Notes: generated from the sequence alone by a model not told the origin. DNA of 64,000 nt from DASRHT01 sp035293765 (GCA_035293765.1 DATGMF010000059.1:1-64000); one strand, 5' to 3'. Shown: positions 1 through 8,189, counted from the first letter of the stretch. Made by a program: numbers and translations.

Positions 1-136
1 GGGGCAATCCCTTGCGGTTGCCCTGCCCAGTTCCGTAGGGGCAATCCCTTGCGGTTGCCCTGCCCAGTTCCGTAGGGGCAATCCCTTGCGGTTGCCCTGC
101 CCAGTTCCGTAGGGGCAATCCCTTGCGGTTGCCCTG
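1..136. repeat. 37-bp direct tandem array, 3.7 copies (REP family A)
   Basis: Identical 37-bp units begin at 1, 38, 75 and 112; the last is cut after about 25 bases. Each unit holds an inverted pair GGGCAA / TTGCCC around CTTGCG, so each copy can fold into a small hairpin. The array probably continues left of the window. Related single copies occur near 29250, 41575, 63800 and 63908-64000. There are no spacers, so this is not a CRISPR array. Confidence 0.9.
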
Positions 137-176
137 ATACAGAACATTTCAGTGCCGAAAGGAGTCTTACGCATCT

Positions 177-371
177 ATGGGCAAACGCGCTTATGGCAGC
201 TTACTCGCTGCTCTCATCGCCCTCCCTATGTATTATATGTTTTACTCGATGTTTCACAACGGCTTTGAAACAGGACCATTTCTCATTGCTCTGATCATCG
301 GGGTGGCGACATTTGCGATTTCGCTGGCTATCGCCACAGTGGTGGCGCGGCAGAGACAAAAAATCGCGTAA
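177..371 (+). CDS. small two-helix membrane protein, unrecognised
   Basis: A 64-residue protein with two hydrophobic segments (about residues 8-26 and 33-57) joined by a short loop containing NGFETG, ending in a basic tail RQRQK that should face the cytoplasm. The start ATG follows AAAGGAG at a good distance, which supports translation. I do not recognise a family. It stands alone, between the repeat array and a stem-loop at 441-483 that could end its transcript. Function unknown; a real but small gene is likely because of the ribosome site and clean two-helix hairpin. Confidence 0.65.
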   Translation: MGKRAYGSLLAALIALPMYYMFYSMFHNGFETGPFLIALIIGVATFAISLAIATVVARQRQKIA

Positions 372-440
372 TCAGGAATGCCAGGAGGCAAACACGGTCG
401 CTCTAGCATTCCAGTTAAAGAGTTATGGCTATACGAAAAT

Positions 441-483
441 CATCCGCCCCCGGCATACATTGAGATGGTGCCAGGGGCGGATG
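441..483. terminator. GC-rich hairpin between convergent genes
   Basis: CATCCGCCCC at 441-450 pairs with GGGGCGGATG at 474-483; two further GG/CC pairs extend the stem around one mismatch. It lies between the end of the small membrane gene and the stop of the leftward TPR gene, so it can serve both. No clear T-run follows on either strand. Confidence 0.5.
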
Positions 484-511
484 ATCGAGCCAGAGGTCAT
501 CGAACTGAGGG

Positions 512-1942
512 CTACGCTTCGCTGACAGCTCTTAAAGCATTGGCCTGGCTCATTGCCTCGGCGGCCTCGTCGGAGCGACCGGTCTCCTCATAGATTTGTG
601 CCAGCGTTTCATACGCCAGGATCATCGAGGGGTCCATCGCAATCGCCTGCTGCGCTACGTCCAGCGCCTCGTCATAGCGTTTCACTTCGCGCAGGGTATC
701 CGCGAGATCATTGTAGTAATCGGCGTTCAGCGGATCGCTATCAACGGCGTTCTGATAGTTCTCGATGGCCTCGTCGTAGCGACCAAGAGCATCATACGCG
801 GTGGCAAGCTGATAATATCCCTCCGCGTCATCGGGGAAACGCTCAAGCAGCGTCTGGCTGGTTGCAATGGCCTCGTCATAGCGTGCCAGCGAGTTGTACG
901 TGTCGGCCAGGCCCGCGTAAGCTGCGGCAATGTCATCATCCGATAGCATCTCTCTCTCAGCTCCGTCCACAAGTCCTTTATACAGGGAGAGAGCATCGTT
1001 ATACTGTTCGGACTCAAGGTATGTCTCTGCCAGGCTGAAACGGGTCGTGACACGCTGCGGATCGAGCTGTAGAGCGCGCTGGTAGGCCACTGTGGCCTCG
1101 TCGTTGCGCCCTTGCAGGGAACGCCAGGTACCAAGATGTTCCCAGGCTTCCGCGTCATCGGGCTCGATTTCGACGATGCGGGCATAGCTTTCGGCTGCCT
1201 GATCGCGCTCCCCCATCATCTCATAGACCGAGGCCAGCACATCGTAGCCGGTACGCCCTTCGGGGTCAAGCGAGAGCATCTGGTTCGCGGTCGAGAGCGC
1301 ATCATCGTAGCGGTGCATATCCAGATAGATGCTGGCAAGTTCCGCGTAGCGTGCCGGATCGGAAGGATCGGCATCGATATGGCGCTCCTGCTCCATCACG
1401 CGCCGCCATTGATCGTTCACCCGTTCGCGCGTATCGGTGAGGTTGCTGGAGGTGGTCGTATTCTCGGGGTTGATGATCAACGCCTGGCGGTATGCCTGAA
1501 TAGCATCCTGGTACAGGTTCTGGAGCCGATATGCATCACCCACGCTCAAATACAGCTCATCATTCTCAGGGTCCAGTTCCAGAGCCTGCTGGAACGTCTC
1601 CAGCGATTCCTCGTGCATCCCCAGTTCGCCGTAGAGGTTGCCGAGATTGATATAGGCATCGACCAGCTCCGGGTCCAGGTCGATAGCGCGCCGGTAGCCA
1701 GCGACCGCCATCTCGACATCGCCGAGATACTGTTGAGCCAGGGCCAGATTATAGCGCGCGCGTGCATCCGTCGGATTGCTTGCCACAGCCTGTTGAAACG
1801 CCTCAACGGCCTCCTCATAGTTCCCCTGCTGCGCAGCGGCATTGCCTTTATCGGTCCAAGCCTGCTCCTGGCGGCTCACAAAATGCACCGGAATCGCGTT
1901 ATTATTATTGGCGGTATTCTGTCCGTCCTGTGTCTCATCCAT
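512..1942 (-). CDS. TPR-repeat protein
   Basis: A 476-residue soluble protein made almost wholly of about twelve tetratricopeptide repeats, each with the W/Y-L-G-Y-A-P pattern (for example YNLALAQQYLGDVEMAV, then DPE at the turn). The N-terminus is a short Gln/Asn-rich stretch with NNNN; there is no signal peptide or membrane helix. TPR solenoids are protein-protein scaffolds; the partner cannot be read from the sequence. The repeat run is broken near residues 165-195 by a less regular linker, so two superhelical blocks are likely. ATG follows GAGGAGAACAGG. A good sigma-70-like promoter lies about 65 bases upstream. Monocistronic. Confidence 0.9.
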   Translation of the reverse strand: MDETQDGQNTANNNNAIPVHFVSRQEQAWTDKGNAAAQQGNYEEAVEAFQQAVASNPTDARARYNLALAQQYLGDVEMAVAGYRRAIDLDPELVDAYINLGNLYGELGMHEESLETFQQALELDPENDELYLSVGDAYRLQNLYQDAIQAYRQALIINPENTTTSSNLTDTRERVNDQWRRVMEQERHIDADPSDPARYAELASIYLDMHRYDDALSTANQMLSLDPEGRTGYDVLASVYEMMGERDQAAESYARIVEIEPDDAEAWEHLGTWRSLQGRNDEATVAYQRALQLDPQRVTTRFSLAETYLESEQYNDALSLYKGLVDGAEREMLSDDDIAAAYAGLADTYNSLARYDEAIATSQTLLERFPDDAEGYYQLATAYDALGRYDEAIENYQNAVDSDPLNADYYNDLADTLREVKRYDEALDVAQQAIAMDPSMILAYETLAQIYEETGRSDEAAEAMSQANALRAVSEA

Positions 1943-2007
1943 ACGCCTGTTCTCCTCATTCTATTCTCATTTGTGTCTCTTCAAGAAGGCATCAAAATTC
2001 CTTGCGT

Positions 2008-2036
2008 AGTATAGCACCTACCTTCACTATAAACAA
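2008..2036 (-). promoter_or_regulatory. sigma-70-like promoter of the TPR gene
   Basis: On the minus strand TTGTTT, 17 bases, TATACT. The -10 box is about 65 bases before the TPR start codon. Confidence 0.5.
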
Positions 2037-2094
2037 TGTTTTACTATCCCCAATTGATACCTCCTTGCCTACCAGAAAGGTGGTCGGAGAAACA

Positions 2095-2275
2095 AGCTAC
2101 CAGGGCAAGCGCAAGGCCACCTCTCCCCTTCCCTCCCCTCCTTGCCCCTACCATTTCCGTAGAACATCGCAGGTCCCGTTCGTTTTTTTGGTGCGATGCG
2201 GGGCATCTGTAGGGGCAAGGGGCGGTGGATGGGCCTGGGAGGGGGCCTCGCGCTTGCCCTGTGGCGGATTGATAC
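2095..2275. repeat. REP-like GC-rich elements in a long intergenic stretch
   Basis: The 620 bases between the TPR gene and the pentapeptide gene contain two family-A-like units, CAGGGCAAGCGCAAGG near 2100 answered by CCTTGCCCCTAC near 2140, and GTAGGGGCAAGG near 2209 answered by CGCGCTTGCCCTG near 2250. Apart from the leftward promoter at 2008-2036 no further gene is seen; open frames here lack ribosome sites and read through the repeats. Confidence 0.55.
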
Positions 2276-2563
2276 AATTTGTAAGAGGACACATAATGAC
2301 CCGGTTCATTCACCCGCATGACCTGGTCGCCACGAAGATTCATACCATTTCTGACGGGGAGAGAGCAATCGACACCCATTAAAACGAGATGAGAAGCTCA
2401 AACAGCACAAGCAGGCATGCAAAGTTTTCTCGCCAGCGAACATTAGATTACAATAGCGAAAACATGTATCAGAGAAAATGGTGAGACGAGACGCATCCCG
2501 GTTGATTTTTTGAGCACATACACGTCTATAAAGAAAAGGAAACAATTGCGGGAGGGACAGGGT

Positions 2564-3673
2564 ATGGCACAGCAAGAACATCTTGATCTGATCAGACAAG
2601 GTGTGGACGTCTGGAATGCGTGGAGAAAAGAGCATCTTGATACAAAAGTTGACCTCAGTAAGGCTAATCTCAGAAGTATTGACCTCAGTAGTGCTTATTT
2701 TACCGGCGTTCACTTCAGCGGCGCTGACCTCAGAGAAACCAATCTCGGCTTTGCTAATTTCAGCGGGGCCGACCTTAGAGAAGCTGATCTTAGAGAAGCT
2801 AACCTTACCAGGGCCAACTTCAGCAATGCTAATCTCAGCAATGCTAATCTTGAATTGTCTTATCTCAGCAGAACAGATTTTCTTGGGGCTTATCTCAACG
2901 GAGCCAGTTTTAGCAATACTACCCTCATCAACGCTGACTTCTATGGAGCCAATCTCAGCAGAGTCAATCTCAGCCGCGCTTACCTTTATGGAACCAATCT
3001 CAGCAATGCTATCCTTAGCGAAGCCAACTTTAGCAACACTGAAGTAATTTTCACCATCTTTGGAGATGTCGATCTTCGCGTAGTGCATGGATTAGAAACA
3101 ATACAACATAAGGGGCCATCGACCATAGGAACCGACACACTCCTACGTTCAGAAGGCGATATTCCAGAGATATTCCTTCGTGGTGCTGGACTCAGTGATA
3201 GCTTTATCGAATACGCTCGTTCTCTGACACAACGTCCCATCGAATACTACACCTGCTTCATCAGCTACTCAAGCAAAGACCAGGACTTCGTCGAAAGACT
3301 CTATGCCGATTTACAAAGTAACAACGTGCGCTGCTGGTACGCTCCAGAAGATATGAAAATCGGAGACAAAATCAGGACACGCATTGACGAGTGTATTCGT
3401 ATGTATGATAAGTTACTGCTGGTACTTTCGCAACACTCGGTTACAAGTTCCTGGGTGGAGGCGGAAGTAGAATCCGCTCTAGAAAAAGAGCAGCGGCACA
3501 ATAATAAAAGTGTGCTGTTCCCAATTATGCTGGATGATAGCGTTATGCGTACTAATCAGGCGTGGGCCGCTGATATCAGTCGCACGCGCCATATCGGCGA
3601 TTTTACGCGATGGAAGGAGCATGATGCTTATCAGCGGGGGTTGAAGAAGTTATTGAAGGATCTGAAAGCATGA
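2564..3673 (+). CDS. pentapeptide-repeat protein with C-terminal TIR domain
   Basis: A 369-residue fusion. Residues about 30-165 are A(D/N)LS-type pentapeptide repeats (FSGADLREADLREANL and so on) that form a square beta-helix. Residues about 228-360 are a TIR domain: CFISYSSKDQDF strand A, a BB-loop region after CWYAPEDMKIGD, and the SSWVEAE stretch near residue 296 that carries the WxxxE pattern and a candidate catalytic glutamate of bacterial NADase TIRs. ATG at 2564 is chosen over an in-frame TTG at 2510 because GGAGGG sits seven bases before it. No neighbouring effector or cyclase gene. TIR NADases often act in anti-phage or stress signalling; that role here is inference. A scaffold role is the alternative. 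Confidence 0.85.
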   Translation: MAQQEHLDLIRQGVDVWNAWRKEHLDTKVDLSKANLRSIDLSSAYFTGVHFSGADLRETNLGFANFSGADLREADLREANLTRANFSNANLSNANLELSYLSRTDFLGAYLNGASFSNTTLINADFYGANLSRVNLSRAYLYGTNLSNAILSEANFSNTEVIFTIFGDVDLRVVHGLETIQHKGPSTIGTDTLLRSEGDIPEIFLRGAGLSDSFIEYARSLTQRPIEYYTCFISYSSKDQDFVERLYADLQSNNVRCWYAPEDMKIGDKIRTRIDECIRMYDKLLLVLSQHSVTSSWVEAEVESALEKEQRHNNKSVLFPIMLDDSVMRTNQAWAADISRTRHIGDFTRWKEHDAYQRGLKKLLKDLKA

Positions 3674-3676
3674 AAA

Positions 3677-3706
3677 GGCTGGCGGGTCAGATTAACCCTG
3701 CCAGCC
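3677..3706. terminator. bidirectional hairpin between convergent genes
   Basis: GGCTGGCGGG pairs with CCCTGCCAGCC (one bulged base) over a 9-nt loop, three bases after the TIR gene stop and just before the stop of the leftward GntR gene. No strong T-run. Confidence 0.6.
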
Positions 3707-3718
3707 TGCAAAAGGGCT

Positions 3719-4462
3719 TCATCTTGAGGCGCGCAGCGTGAGGGCGAAGTCGTAGCGGCTCCCAGGATAGAAAGCTTCGGTATACTCAATAGGAGCACCG
3801 GTCTCATCGAAGACCGTACAAACGAGCCGCAGACCAGATTCGCCAGCGGGCAGGCGCAACAGCTCGGTCTCGCGAGGAGAGGCGCAATCTCCCCTGAAAG
3901 ACTGCTCAATAATGTAGGGATGAAGCCCTTCGCTTGCCATCAGGCTGAAAAGCGAGCCTTCGGCGACCTCTTTAGCCTGCTGGTAAATAGTGTTGGCGCG
4001 CGGATAGGGCAGGTAGTCGATCTCGTAGGCTACAGGCGTGCCATCGGCGGTGCGAACGCGCTCCAGGCGAACGACCTGCTCTTCGTCGGTGAGGCGTAAT
4101 TGTTCGCGCACCGTCTGCGAGCCTCGCACCAGTTCGCTAACGATCAACATGCCCCCTGGGCGCTTGCCGCGTCGGCGTAGTTCGCCGGTAAAGCTATTCA
4201 GTTCGCTGATCGAGTGCTGTTGCACGCGCGGTTCACATACGAATGTCCCACGCCCATGCTGACGATATAACAGCCCCTCATGCACCAGTTCGGTCAACGC
4301 CTGCCGAACGGTGGCCCTGCTCACATGATATTGAGCGACCAGCTCCGGCTCGGATGGAATGGAAGTGTGGGGAGCAAGATGACCCTGCCGGATCTGCTGC
4401 TTCAGCACTTCCTTCAACTGATAGTACAGCGGAAGAGGATTCGAGCGTTCTAAAGTTGGCAT
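3719..4462 (-). CDS. GntR-family (HutC/FarR type) transcription regulator
   Basis: A 247-residue regulator. Residues about 8-75 form the GntR winged helix: PLYYQLKEVLKQQI, then SEPELVAQYHVSRATVRQAL (recognition helix) and the wing GLLYRQHGRGTFV. Residues about 95-235 match the UTRA ligand-binding fold, with RLRL-type strands LRLTDEEQVVRLERVR and a closing EYTEAFYPGSRYDF. UTRA domains bind small sugars, amino sugars or organic acids; the ligand is not evident. It is monocistronic, so no target operon is revealed by adjacency. A palindrome that could be its own operator lies 16 bases upstream of the start. Confidence 0.92.
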   Translation of the reverse strand: MPTLERSNPLPLYYQLKEVLKQQIRQGHLAPHTSIPSEPELVAQYHVSRATVRQALTELVHEGLLYRQHGRGTFVCEPRVQQHSISELNSFTGELRRRGKRPGGMLIVSELVRGSQTVREQLRLTDEEQVVRLERVRTADGTPVAYEIDYLPYPRANTIYQQAKEVAEGSLFSLMASEGLHPYIIEQSFRGDCASPRETELLRLPAGESGLRLVCTVFDETGAPIEYTEAFYPGSRYDFALTLRASR

Positions 4463-4474
4463 ATACGGTTCCCC

Positions 4475-4490
4475 TTATGTCCAGACAACA
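4475..4490. promoter_or_regulatory. candidate GntR operator, likely autoregulatory
   Basis: TTATGTCCAGACAACA contains the palindrome TGTC-CA-GACA (4478-4487). It resembles the GTCTAGAC core bound by HutC/DasR-type GntR regulators and lies between the GntR start codon and an AT-rich promoter-like stretch (TATTAT on the minus strand near 4504). Confidence 0.4.
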
Positions 4491-4567
4491 GAAAAAAGAA
4501 TGGGTATAATACGGGAAAATATACCACAAAAAGAAAGAAACGTCGAGTAGGGATTGGCACCAAATAG

Positions 4568-4615
4568 AAGTGACCTGGGATCTTTGTCGAGCGCCAGGCC
4601 ACTTTCCGTTTTTTT
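4568..4615. terminator. terminator hairpin after trxA
   Basis: AAGTGACCTGG (4568-4578) pairs with CCAGGCCACTT (4594-4604) and is followed on the plus strand by a seven-T run. It directly follows the trxA stop on the minus strand, flanked by A-rich sequence there, so it may end transcripts from either side. Confidence 0.65.
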
Positions 4616-4967
4616 AAGCGACCGGAATGCCGTTTTCAGCCAGCAGCCGGTCAATCTCACGCTTGAGCTGAGAAGGATGCGGTCCCAGCAAGCGACCAAC
4701 GGCCTTCCCGTCTTTGAAAATCAGCAACGTCGGAATCGCCTGTATTCCATAGCGACCTGGGGTAGAGGGATGCTCCTCTATATCCATTTTGGCAAAGGCC
4801 AGCCTACCTGTATACTCATCGCTTAATCGTTCGAAAACGGGAGCGATAGCGCGGCAAGGACCACACCAGGCAGCCCAGAAATCAACGATCACCGGTTTAC
4901 TGGACTTCAGCACCTTCGCTTCAAAATCCTGATCGCCAACATGGAACAGGTTGGCAGTTGTATCCAT
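4614..4967 (-). CDS. trxA: thioredoxin
   Basis: A 117-residue cytoplasmic thioredoxin. The redox site WCGPC is at residues 34-38, preceded by the strand VIVDFWAA; the buried Asp of VDFW and the cis-proline of QAIPTLLIF are both present. Normal family length is 105-110, so the fold is complete with a slightly long tail. It reduces protein disulfides with electrons from thioredoxin reductase, which is not in the window. Single gene with a terminator just after its stop. Nothing indicates secretion. Confidence 0.95.
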   Translation of the reverse strand: MDTTANLFHVGDQDFEAKVLKSSKPVIVDFWAAWCGPCRAIAPVFERLSDEYTGRLAFAKMDIEEHPSTPGRYGIQAIPTLLIFKDGKAVGRLLGPHPSQLKREIDRLLAENGIPVA

Positions 4968-5143
4968 AATTCTCTTTACTCACTTTCCCAGTCAGATAGC
5001 TTCTATCTATGCTTCCGGTAAGGCTAGCGCCTGCACTGGAATACTACGTACTTCCTCTATTAGAGGAGAACAAAACTGTGATTATTTCTATTCCAGTTCT
5101 GCCCTTCTCAGTATACGCGCTGCGGGCAGGAGAATGAAAGCGA

Positions 5144-5875
5144 CTAGCGCCGCCGATTCCCTCCCTGCAAGATTGTGAGCAACTGCAAAATGTAGAGGAA
5201 CAGGTTTAGCACGGTAATAAAGATCGACACCGTCAAACCGATGGCATTGGGCAACGTATCAGCCATATATTTGGCGCGCTGCACGTAGAACAGCACGTAG
5301 GCGGAAAAAATGCCAATGCCGGCCACCGAGATGAGAAACGCGAAGAAAGTACTATGGAAGAAAATGCTGATGATACCGGCGACCAGCAGCAGGATCACCC
5401 CGAAGAAAAGATAATCCCCGATGCGCGTAAAATCGCGTTTCGTCGTCCAGGCATACATCGCCAGGCCGAACGCGGTAATCGCCGTCATCAAGAACGCTTC
5501 TCCCAGAATATTGGGGTAACTCTGCGTATAAAAGCTGAGGAGAGGCGAAAGAGCCAGGCCCTCCAGGAACGTGAACAGGTAGAGCAGCACCAGATTGAGC
5601 CCGGATACCTGAATCAAAAGGTTTAAGGCGATCAGCACCACCAGACCGGCGATGGCGACAATCCAATAGCTACCGAAAGTCAGGTGTATCGTGGTCAGGC
5701 CGACAAAAGAGCCGATGGCGGCAAACATGAAAGAGAACGCCAGCAGGCCCATGACCTTCCCGATCAGGCCGCTGGCCTGCGTCCCCTCGTACCCGTAAGG
5801 CAACGTCTGATACTGGTAGCGTGAGCTAAACATATTTCTTTGCCCGAAAGGGCTGTTGTTTCTTTGATAGAACAT
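5144..5875 (-). CDS. Bax inhibitor-1/YccA family membrane protein
   Basis: About 243 residues with a polar N-terminal 35 residues rich in Tyr/Gln/Asn and then seven hydrophobic helices, the pattern of the BI-1/YccA (TMBIM) family. The charged loop YVQRAKYMADTLPN and the final helix LNLFLYILQLL are typical of the family's C-terminal part. Members form a pH-sensitive calcium leak or bind FtsH; the role here is not evident. ATG at 5875 is preferred because GAGG lies seven bases before it; an in-frame TTG two codons earlier is weaker. Monocistronic. Confidence 0.88.
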   Translation of the reverse strand: MFYQRNNSPFGQRNMFSSRYQYQTLPYGYEGTQASGLIGKVMGLLAFSFMFAAIGSFVGLTTIHLTFGSYWIVAIAGLVVLIALNLLIQVSGLNLVLLYLFTFLEGLALSPLLSFYTQSYPNILGEAFLMTAITAFGLAMYAWTTKRDFTRIGDYLFFGVILLLVAGIISIFFHSTFFAFLISVAGIGIFSAYVLFYVQRAKYMADTLPNAIGLTVSIFITVLNLFLYILQLLTILQGGNRRR

Positions 5876-6133
5876 CTGCAAACCTCATGTGCAAGCTAGC
5901 GAACAGATCCCGCTCTAGCATGTGTTGCCAGAAAGGACTTCTCACCAGTATATACGCAGGGTGACAGCCACGAGTTGCACTCCTATCCATCTACTCACCC
6001 ATCCATATAAACGTATAAAAACTTGCTGACGACGAGATGAGATACGACACTATGCGGCGCTTCTCGGCGATATTCATCCTCCTCCGCTTCCTCCTTCAAG
6101 CCCTGGTTGTATTCATAAGGGGCAAAAGAGAAG

Positions 6134-6358
6134 TTATCGCTGCTTCTTCTTTGACTGCCCCTTTGGCTGTTCCTCAGAAGTGTCTTCAGGAGTGGGCTCT
6201 TCGATTTTGGGAACCTCAGCAACATTTGTGATGCTACAGGGTGGGTGATTGCTGGTGGCGTGCCAGTAAAAAGAGCTACCGGCAGGCTTATACATTGGAC
6301 CGCCACAGCGTGGACAGAAGAAGGGGGCGGTTCCCTCCTGACCCGTTACCATGTCCAT
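6134..6358 (-). CDS. small zinc-ribbon protein
   Basis: A 74-residue protein with FFCPRCGGPMYKP at residues 13-25, one knuckle of a zinc ribbon; a later single Cys (NHPPCS) and His residues could complete the site. The C-terminal third is charged and disordered (Glu/Pro-rich, then Gln/Lys-rich KKKQR). It sits 42 bases downstream of another zinc-ribbon gene on the same strand, so the two are probably cotranscribed. No family recognised. GAGAGG just before the start makes the second ATG (two codons in) the more likely initiator. Confidence 0.6.
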   Translation of the reverse strand: MDMVTGQEGTAPFFCPRCGGPMYKPAGSSFYWHATSNHPPCSITNVAEVPKIEEPTPEDTSEEQPKGQSKKKQR

Positions 6359-6400
6359 CCTCTCTTCGCATATGAGACAGCATAGAGGCCATCAAGCAGG

Positions 6401-7075
6401 CTACATAACGCTCCAGACGCCACAAATTTCGCAAAACGCAACGCCAAACTCACCAAACGTCTTGTTGCGGGTATTCCAGCAGTCATAAGCGATGGCGAGC
6501 GAACCACAGCTCCAGCAACGACCGCGCCCCCCACTTTTGCTCTCGTTAGCCAGCTTATGCAGCAAGACGCTACGCGCCTCATCCGCTCCGGTGTAGCCAG
6601 GATTATAGGCAAGGTGCAATTGGTCTCCAGTTGCATCCCCTGGCCTTGCACCCAGCGGCAACTTAATTTCATGGGAAGGGGCTTGCAAAGGGGTTGAAGT
6701 CATTGCCTGGCTGGCTGGCATGCTGGGCATGGTAGAAACGGGGATCGGTGGCTGTGGAGGGCGACGGAATAGTTCTCCGCGAGCCGTACGACGCCCACCT
6801 TCAATTGTCGGGGCATAATCCACCCGTCCCACACGATCACCATTGGCGACTGGAGCCGCCACAGGCACGATTGGTTGAAAAGCATTATTTTCTGCACGAT
6901 TGACAGCAGGGGGAACAGGATTCGCATTCTCCTCCACCGTTACTTGTTCCGGGGCCTCCGAGGGCTGTTCTGCCGCAGGTGCCTCTACGGCGTTTTCACT
7001 TTGATCCGCGAGATGATTGTTGTTCTCTTCCGGCTGATCTGGTGGATTGGCACGTTTACGTCGGGTTATCGGCAT
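6401..7075 (-). CDS. disordered protein with C-terminal zinc ribbon
   Basis: About 224 residues. After a basic start (MPITRRKRANPP) come some 150 residues of low-complexity sequence rich in Ala, Pro, Glu and Asn, typical of an unstructured linker. The last 45 residues carry two CxxC knuckles, CWSCG and CEICG, about 28 residues apart, with GDQLHLAYNPGYTGADEAR before them: a probable zinc-bound terminal domain. ATG at 7075 has GGAG nine bases upstream, whereas the ATG five codons earlier has none. Upstream partner of the small zinc-ribbon gene. Function unknown. Confidence 0.65.
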   Translation of the reverse strand: MPITRRKRANPPDQPEENNNHLADQSENAVEAPAAEQPSEAPEQVTVEENANPVPPAVNRAENNAFQPIVPVAAPVANGDRVGRVDYAPTIEGGRRTARGELFRRPPQPPIPVSTMPSMPASQAMTSTPLQAPSHEIKLPLGARPGDATGDQLHLAYNPGYTGADEARSVLLHKLANESKSGGRGRCWSCGSLAIAYDCWNTRNKTFGEFGVAFCEICGVWSVM

Positions 7076-7186
7076 AGAGGTCCACTCCATAAGTTATGAA
7101 TATGTTGACGTAGCACAGGTATTATATCACAAGCCTTTGCGACAAAAATATACGACATGGGGCAAGCTTGTTCTTCCTTGCCGCAC

Positions 7187-7213
7187 TCCCGTAGGGACCC
7201 GGTTTACCGCGTC
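7187..7213. repeat. REP-like element, family B
   Basis: CGTAGGGACCCGGTTTACCG followed by CGTCCGG: a member of the GTAGGGAC...GCGTCC family, here as a partly decayed palindrome 135 bases downstream of fdxA on its far side. Confidence 0.5.
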
Positions 7214-7347
7214 CGGCAGCGTTGGAGTGCGGAATACCAAGAATTCTTAAAGAAATTGTCAAAGAAACTGCTTACCCCTACAGTTACATCGATGGAAGGC
7301 GTACGCAATCGACGAGATATTTTCGGGTTGCACTGTTGCCGCGCGCT

Positions 7348-7614
7348 CTACTCCTCGCCCTTAAAGAAATCTGCGTTGATCTTAATATAGCTCTGCCACT
7401 CGTCGGGCACTGCGGATTCCTCAAAAATCGCTGTCACCGGGCAGGCAGGCTCGCATGCTCCGCAGTCAATACACTCATCGGGATTGATATACAACTGCTC
7501 TGCTTCTTCAAAGCCCGGCTCATTGGACGATGGATGAATACAATCGACAGGGCAAACATCCACACAGGATGCATCCTTCACGCCAATGCACGGCTGGGTG
7601 ATTACGTAGGTCAT
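7348..7614 (-). CDS. fdxA: 7Fe ferredoxin (FdxA type)
   Basis: An 88-residue ferredoxin. The N-terminal cluster motif reads CIGVKDASCVDVCPVDC and the second CIDCGACEPACP; the spacing between the first two cysteines and the conserved C-terminal part VPDEW, INADFF match the mycobacterial/Streptomyces FdxA group that binds one 3Fe-4S and one 4Fe-4S cluster. It is a soluble one-electron carrier. A P450 gene lies 2.2 kb away; ferredoxins of this type can feed P450s, but there is no operon link. GGAGG and AAGGA precede the ATG. Confidence 0.93.
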   Translation of the reverse strand: MTYVITQPCIGVKDASCVDVCPVDCIHPSSNEPGFEEAEQLYINPDECIDCGACEPACPVTAIFEESAVPDEWQSYIKINADFFKGEE

Positions 7615-7768
7615 TGTCCTTGATATCCTCCTCTTGGCACGCTATGTAGAGATGAGTACATAGCTGCAAAGTTCTTTTTTGCCTGCTTTAGTATAGAGGG
7701 TCATGCAGGCGATGTCAATTGCTTTGGCACCTGCCTTGTAACTCTTCAGTGAGGCCACCCGCACAACC

Positions 7769-7798
7769 TTGACAAAGCCTCTGAAGACCCGGTATAGT
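7769..7798 (+). promoter_or_regulatory. strong sigma-70-like promoter
   Basis: TTGACA, 18 bases, TATAGT. Transcription would start near 7805 and cover the small gene at 7861-8052, whose terminator is at 8081. Confidence 0.65.
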
Positions 7799-7860
7799 TG
7801 TATCAGTTACACGTAATTATACCACTTATCACGCGACCAGACCATAAGGAGGTTTCCAGT

Positions 7861-8052
7861 ATGTGGCATCCTGGCTCTCACCAGCTTCTACCACAGCGTG
7901 CCTGGAAACTGTGTGTGCCAACTACGGTCGCGGCCTTGCTCCTTACATCAACGATCACTATCCCCGACACAGAGCCGCTCCCGGCCCTGGGCCTTACTGC
8001 GCCCAAATTTTGGAGAGCCTGCCAGCCCGCACAGAACGTCTCTTTCATCTGA
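7861..8052 (+). CDS. small unrecognised protein in its own transcription unit
   Basis: A 63-residue protein starting MWHPGSHQLLPQRAWK. AAGGAGG lies nine bases before the ATG, one of the best ribosome sites in the window. A hydrophobic stretch at about residues 18-34 (VPTTVAALLLTSTITI) after a basic N-terminus could be a signal or anchor helix; the rest holds two Cys and several Pro. A promoter at 7769-7798 and a terminator at 8081-8116 define a transcript of about 310 nt. No family recognised; the unit might instead be a regulatory RNA. Confidence 0.55.
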   Translation: MWHPGSHQLLPQRAWKLCVPTTVAALLLTSTITIPDTEPLPALGLTAPKFWRACQPAQNVSFI

Positions 8053-8080
8053 CGCTTAGTAGCACAAAGCAACTCTTCAG

Positions 8081-8116
8081 AATCGTGGGCAGGTAGAGCA
8101 ATCCCACGATTTTTTA
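8081..8116 (+). terminator. rho-independent terminator
   Basis: AATCGTGGG pairs with CCCACGATT over a 12-nt loop, directly followed by a run of T (8109-8115). Confidence 0.85.
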
Positions 8117-8189
8117 TGGGCTTTTTGCGCTCCTGCCATACCACTATGCCTGTTAGCTTTATGTACACAACAACGAGGAAGGAACAACC

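Noticed and set aside
1..136. CRISPR array
   Set aside because: The 37-bp units are contiguous with no variable spacers and no cas gene is present.
1112..2014. 300-codon frame on the plus strand
   Set aside because: Lies wholly antisense to the TPR gene, has no ribosome site and no recognisable domain; it is a codon-bias shadow.
2306..3088. 260-codon frame on the minus strand with regular repeats
   Set aside because: Its SAEIGS-like repeats are the reverse reading of the pentapeptide repeats; no start signals.
7878..8168. 96-codon leftward frame
   Set aside because: Overlaps the small plus-strand gene that has promoter, ribosome site and terminator; this one has none.
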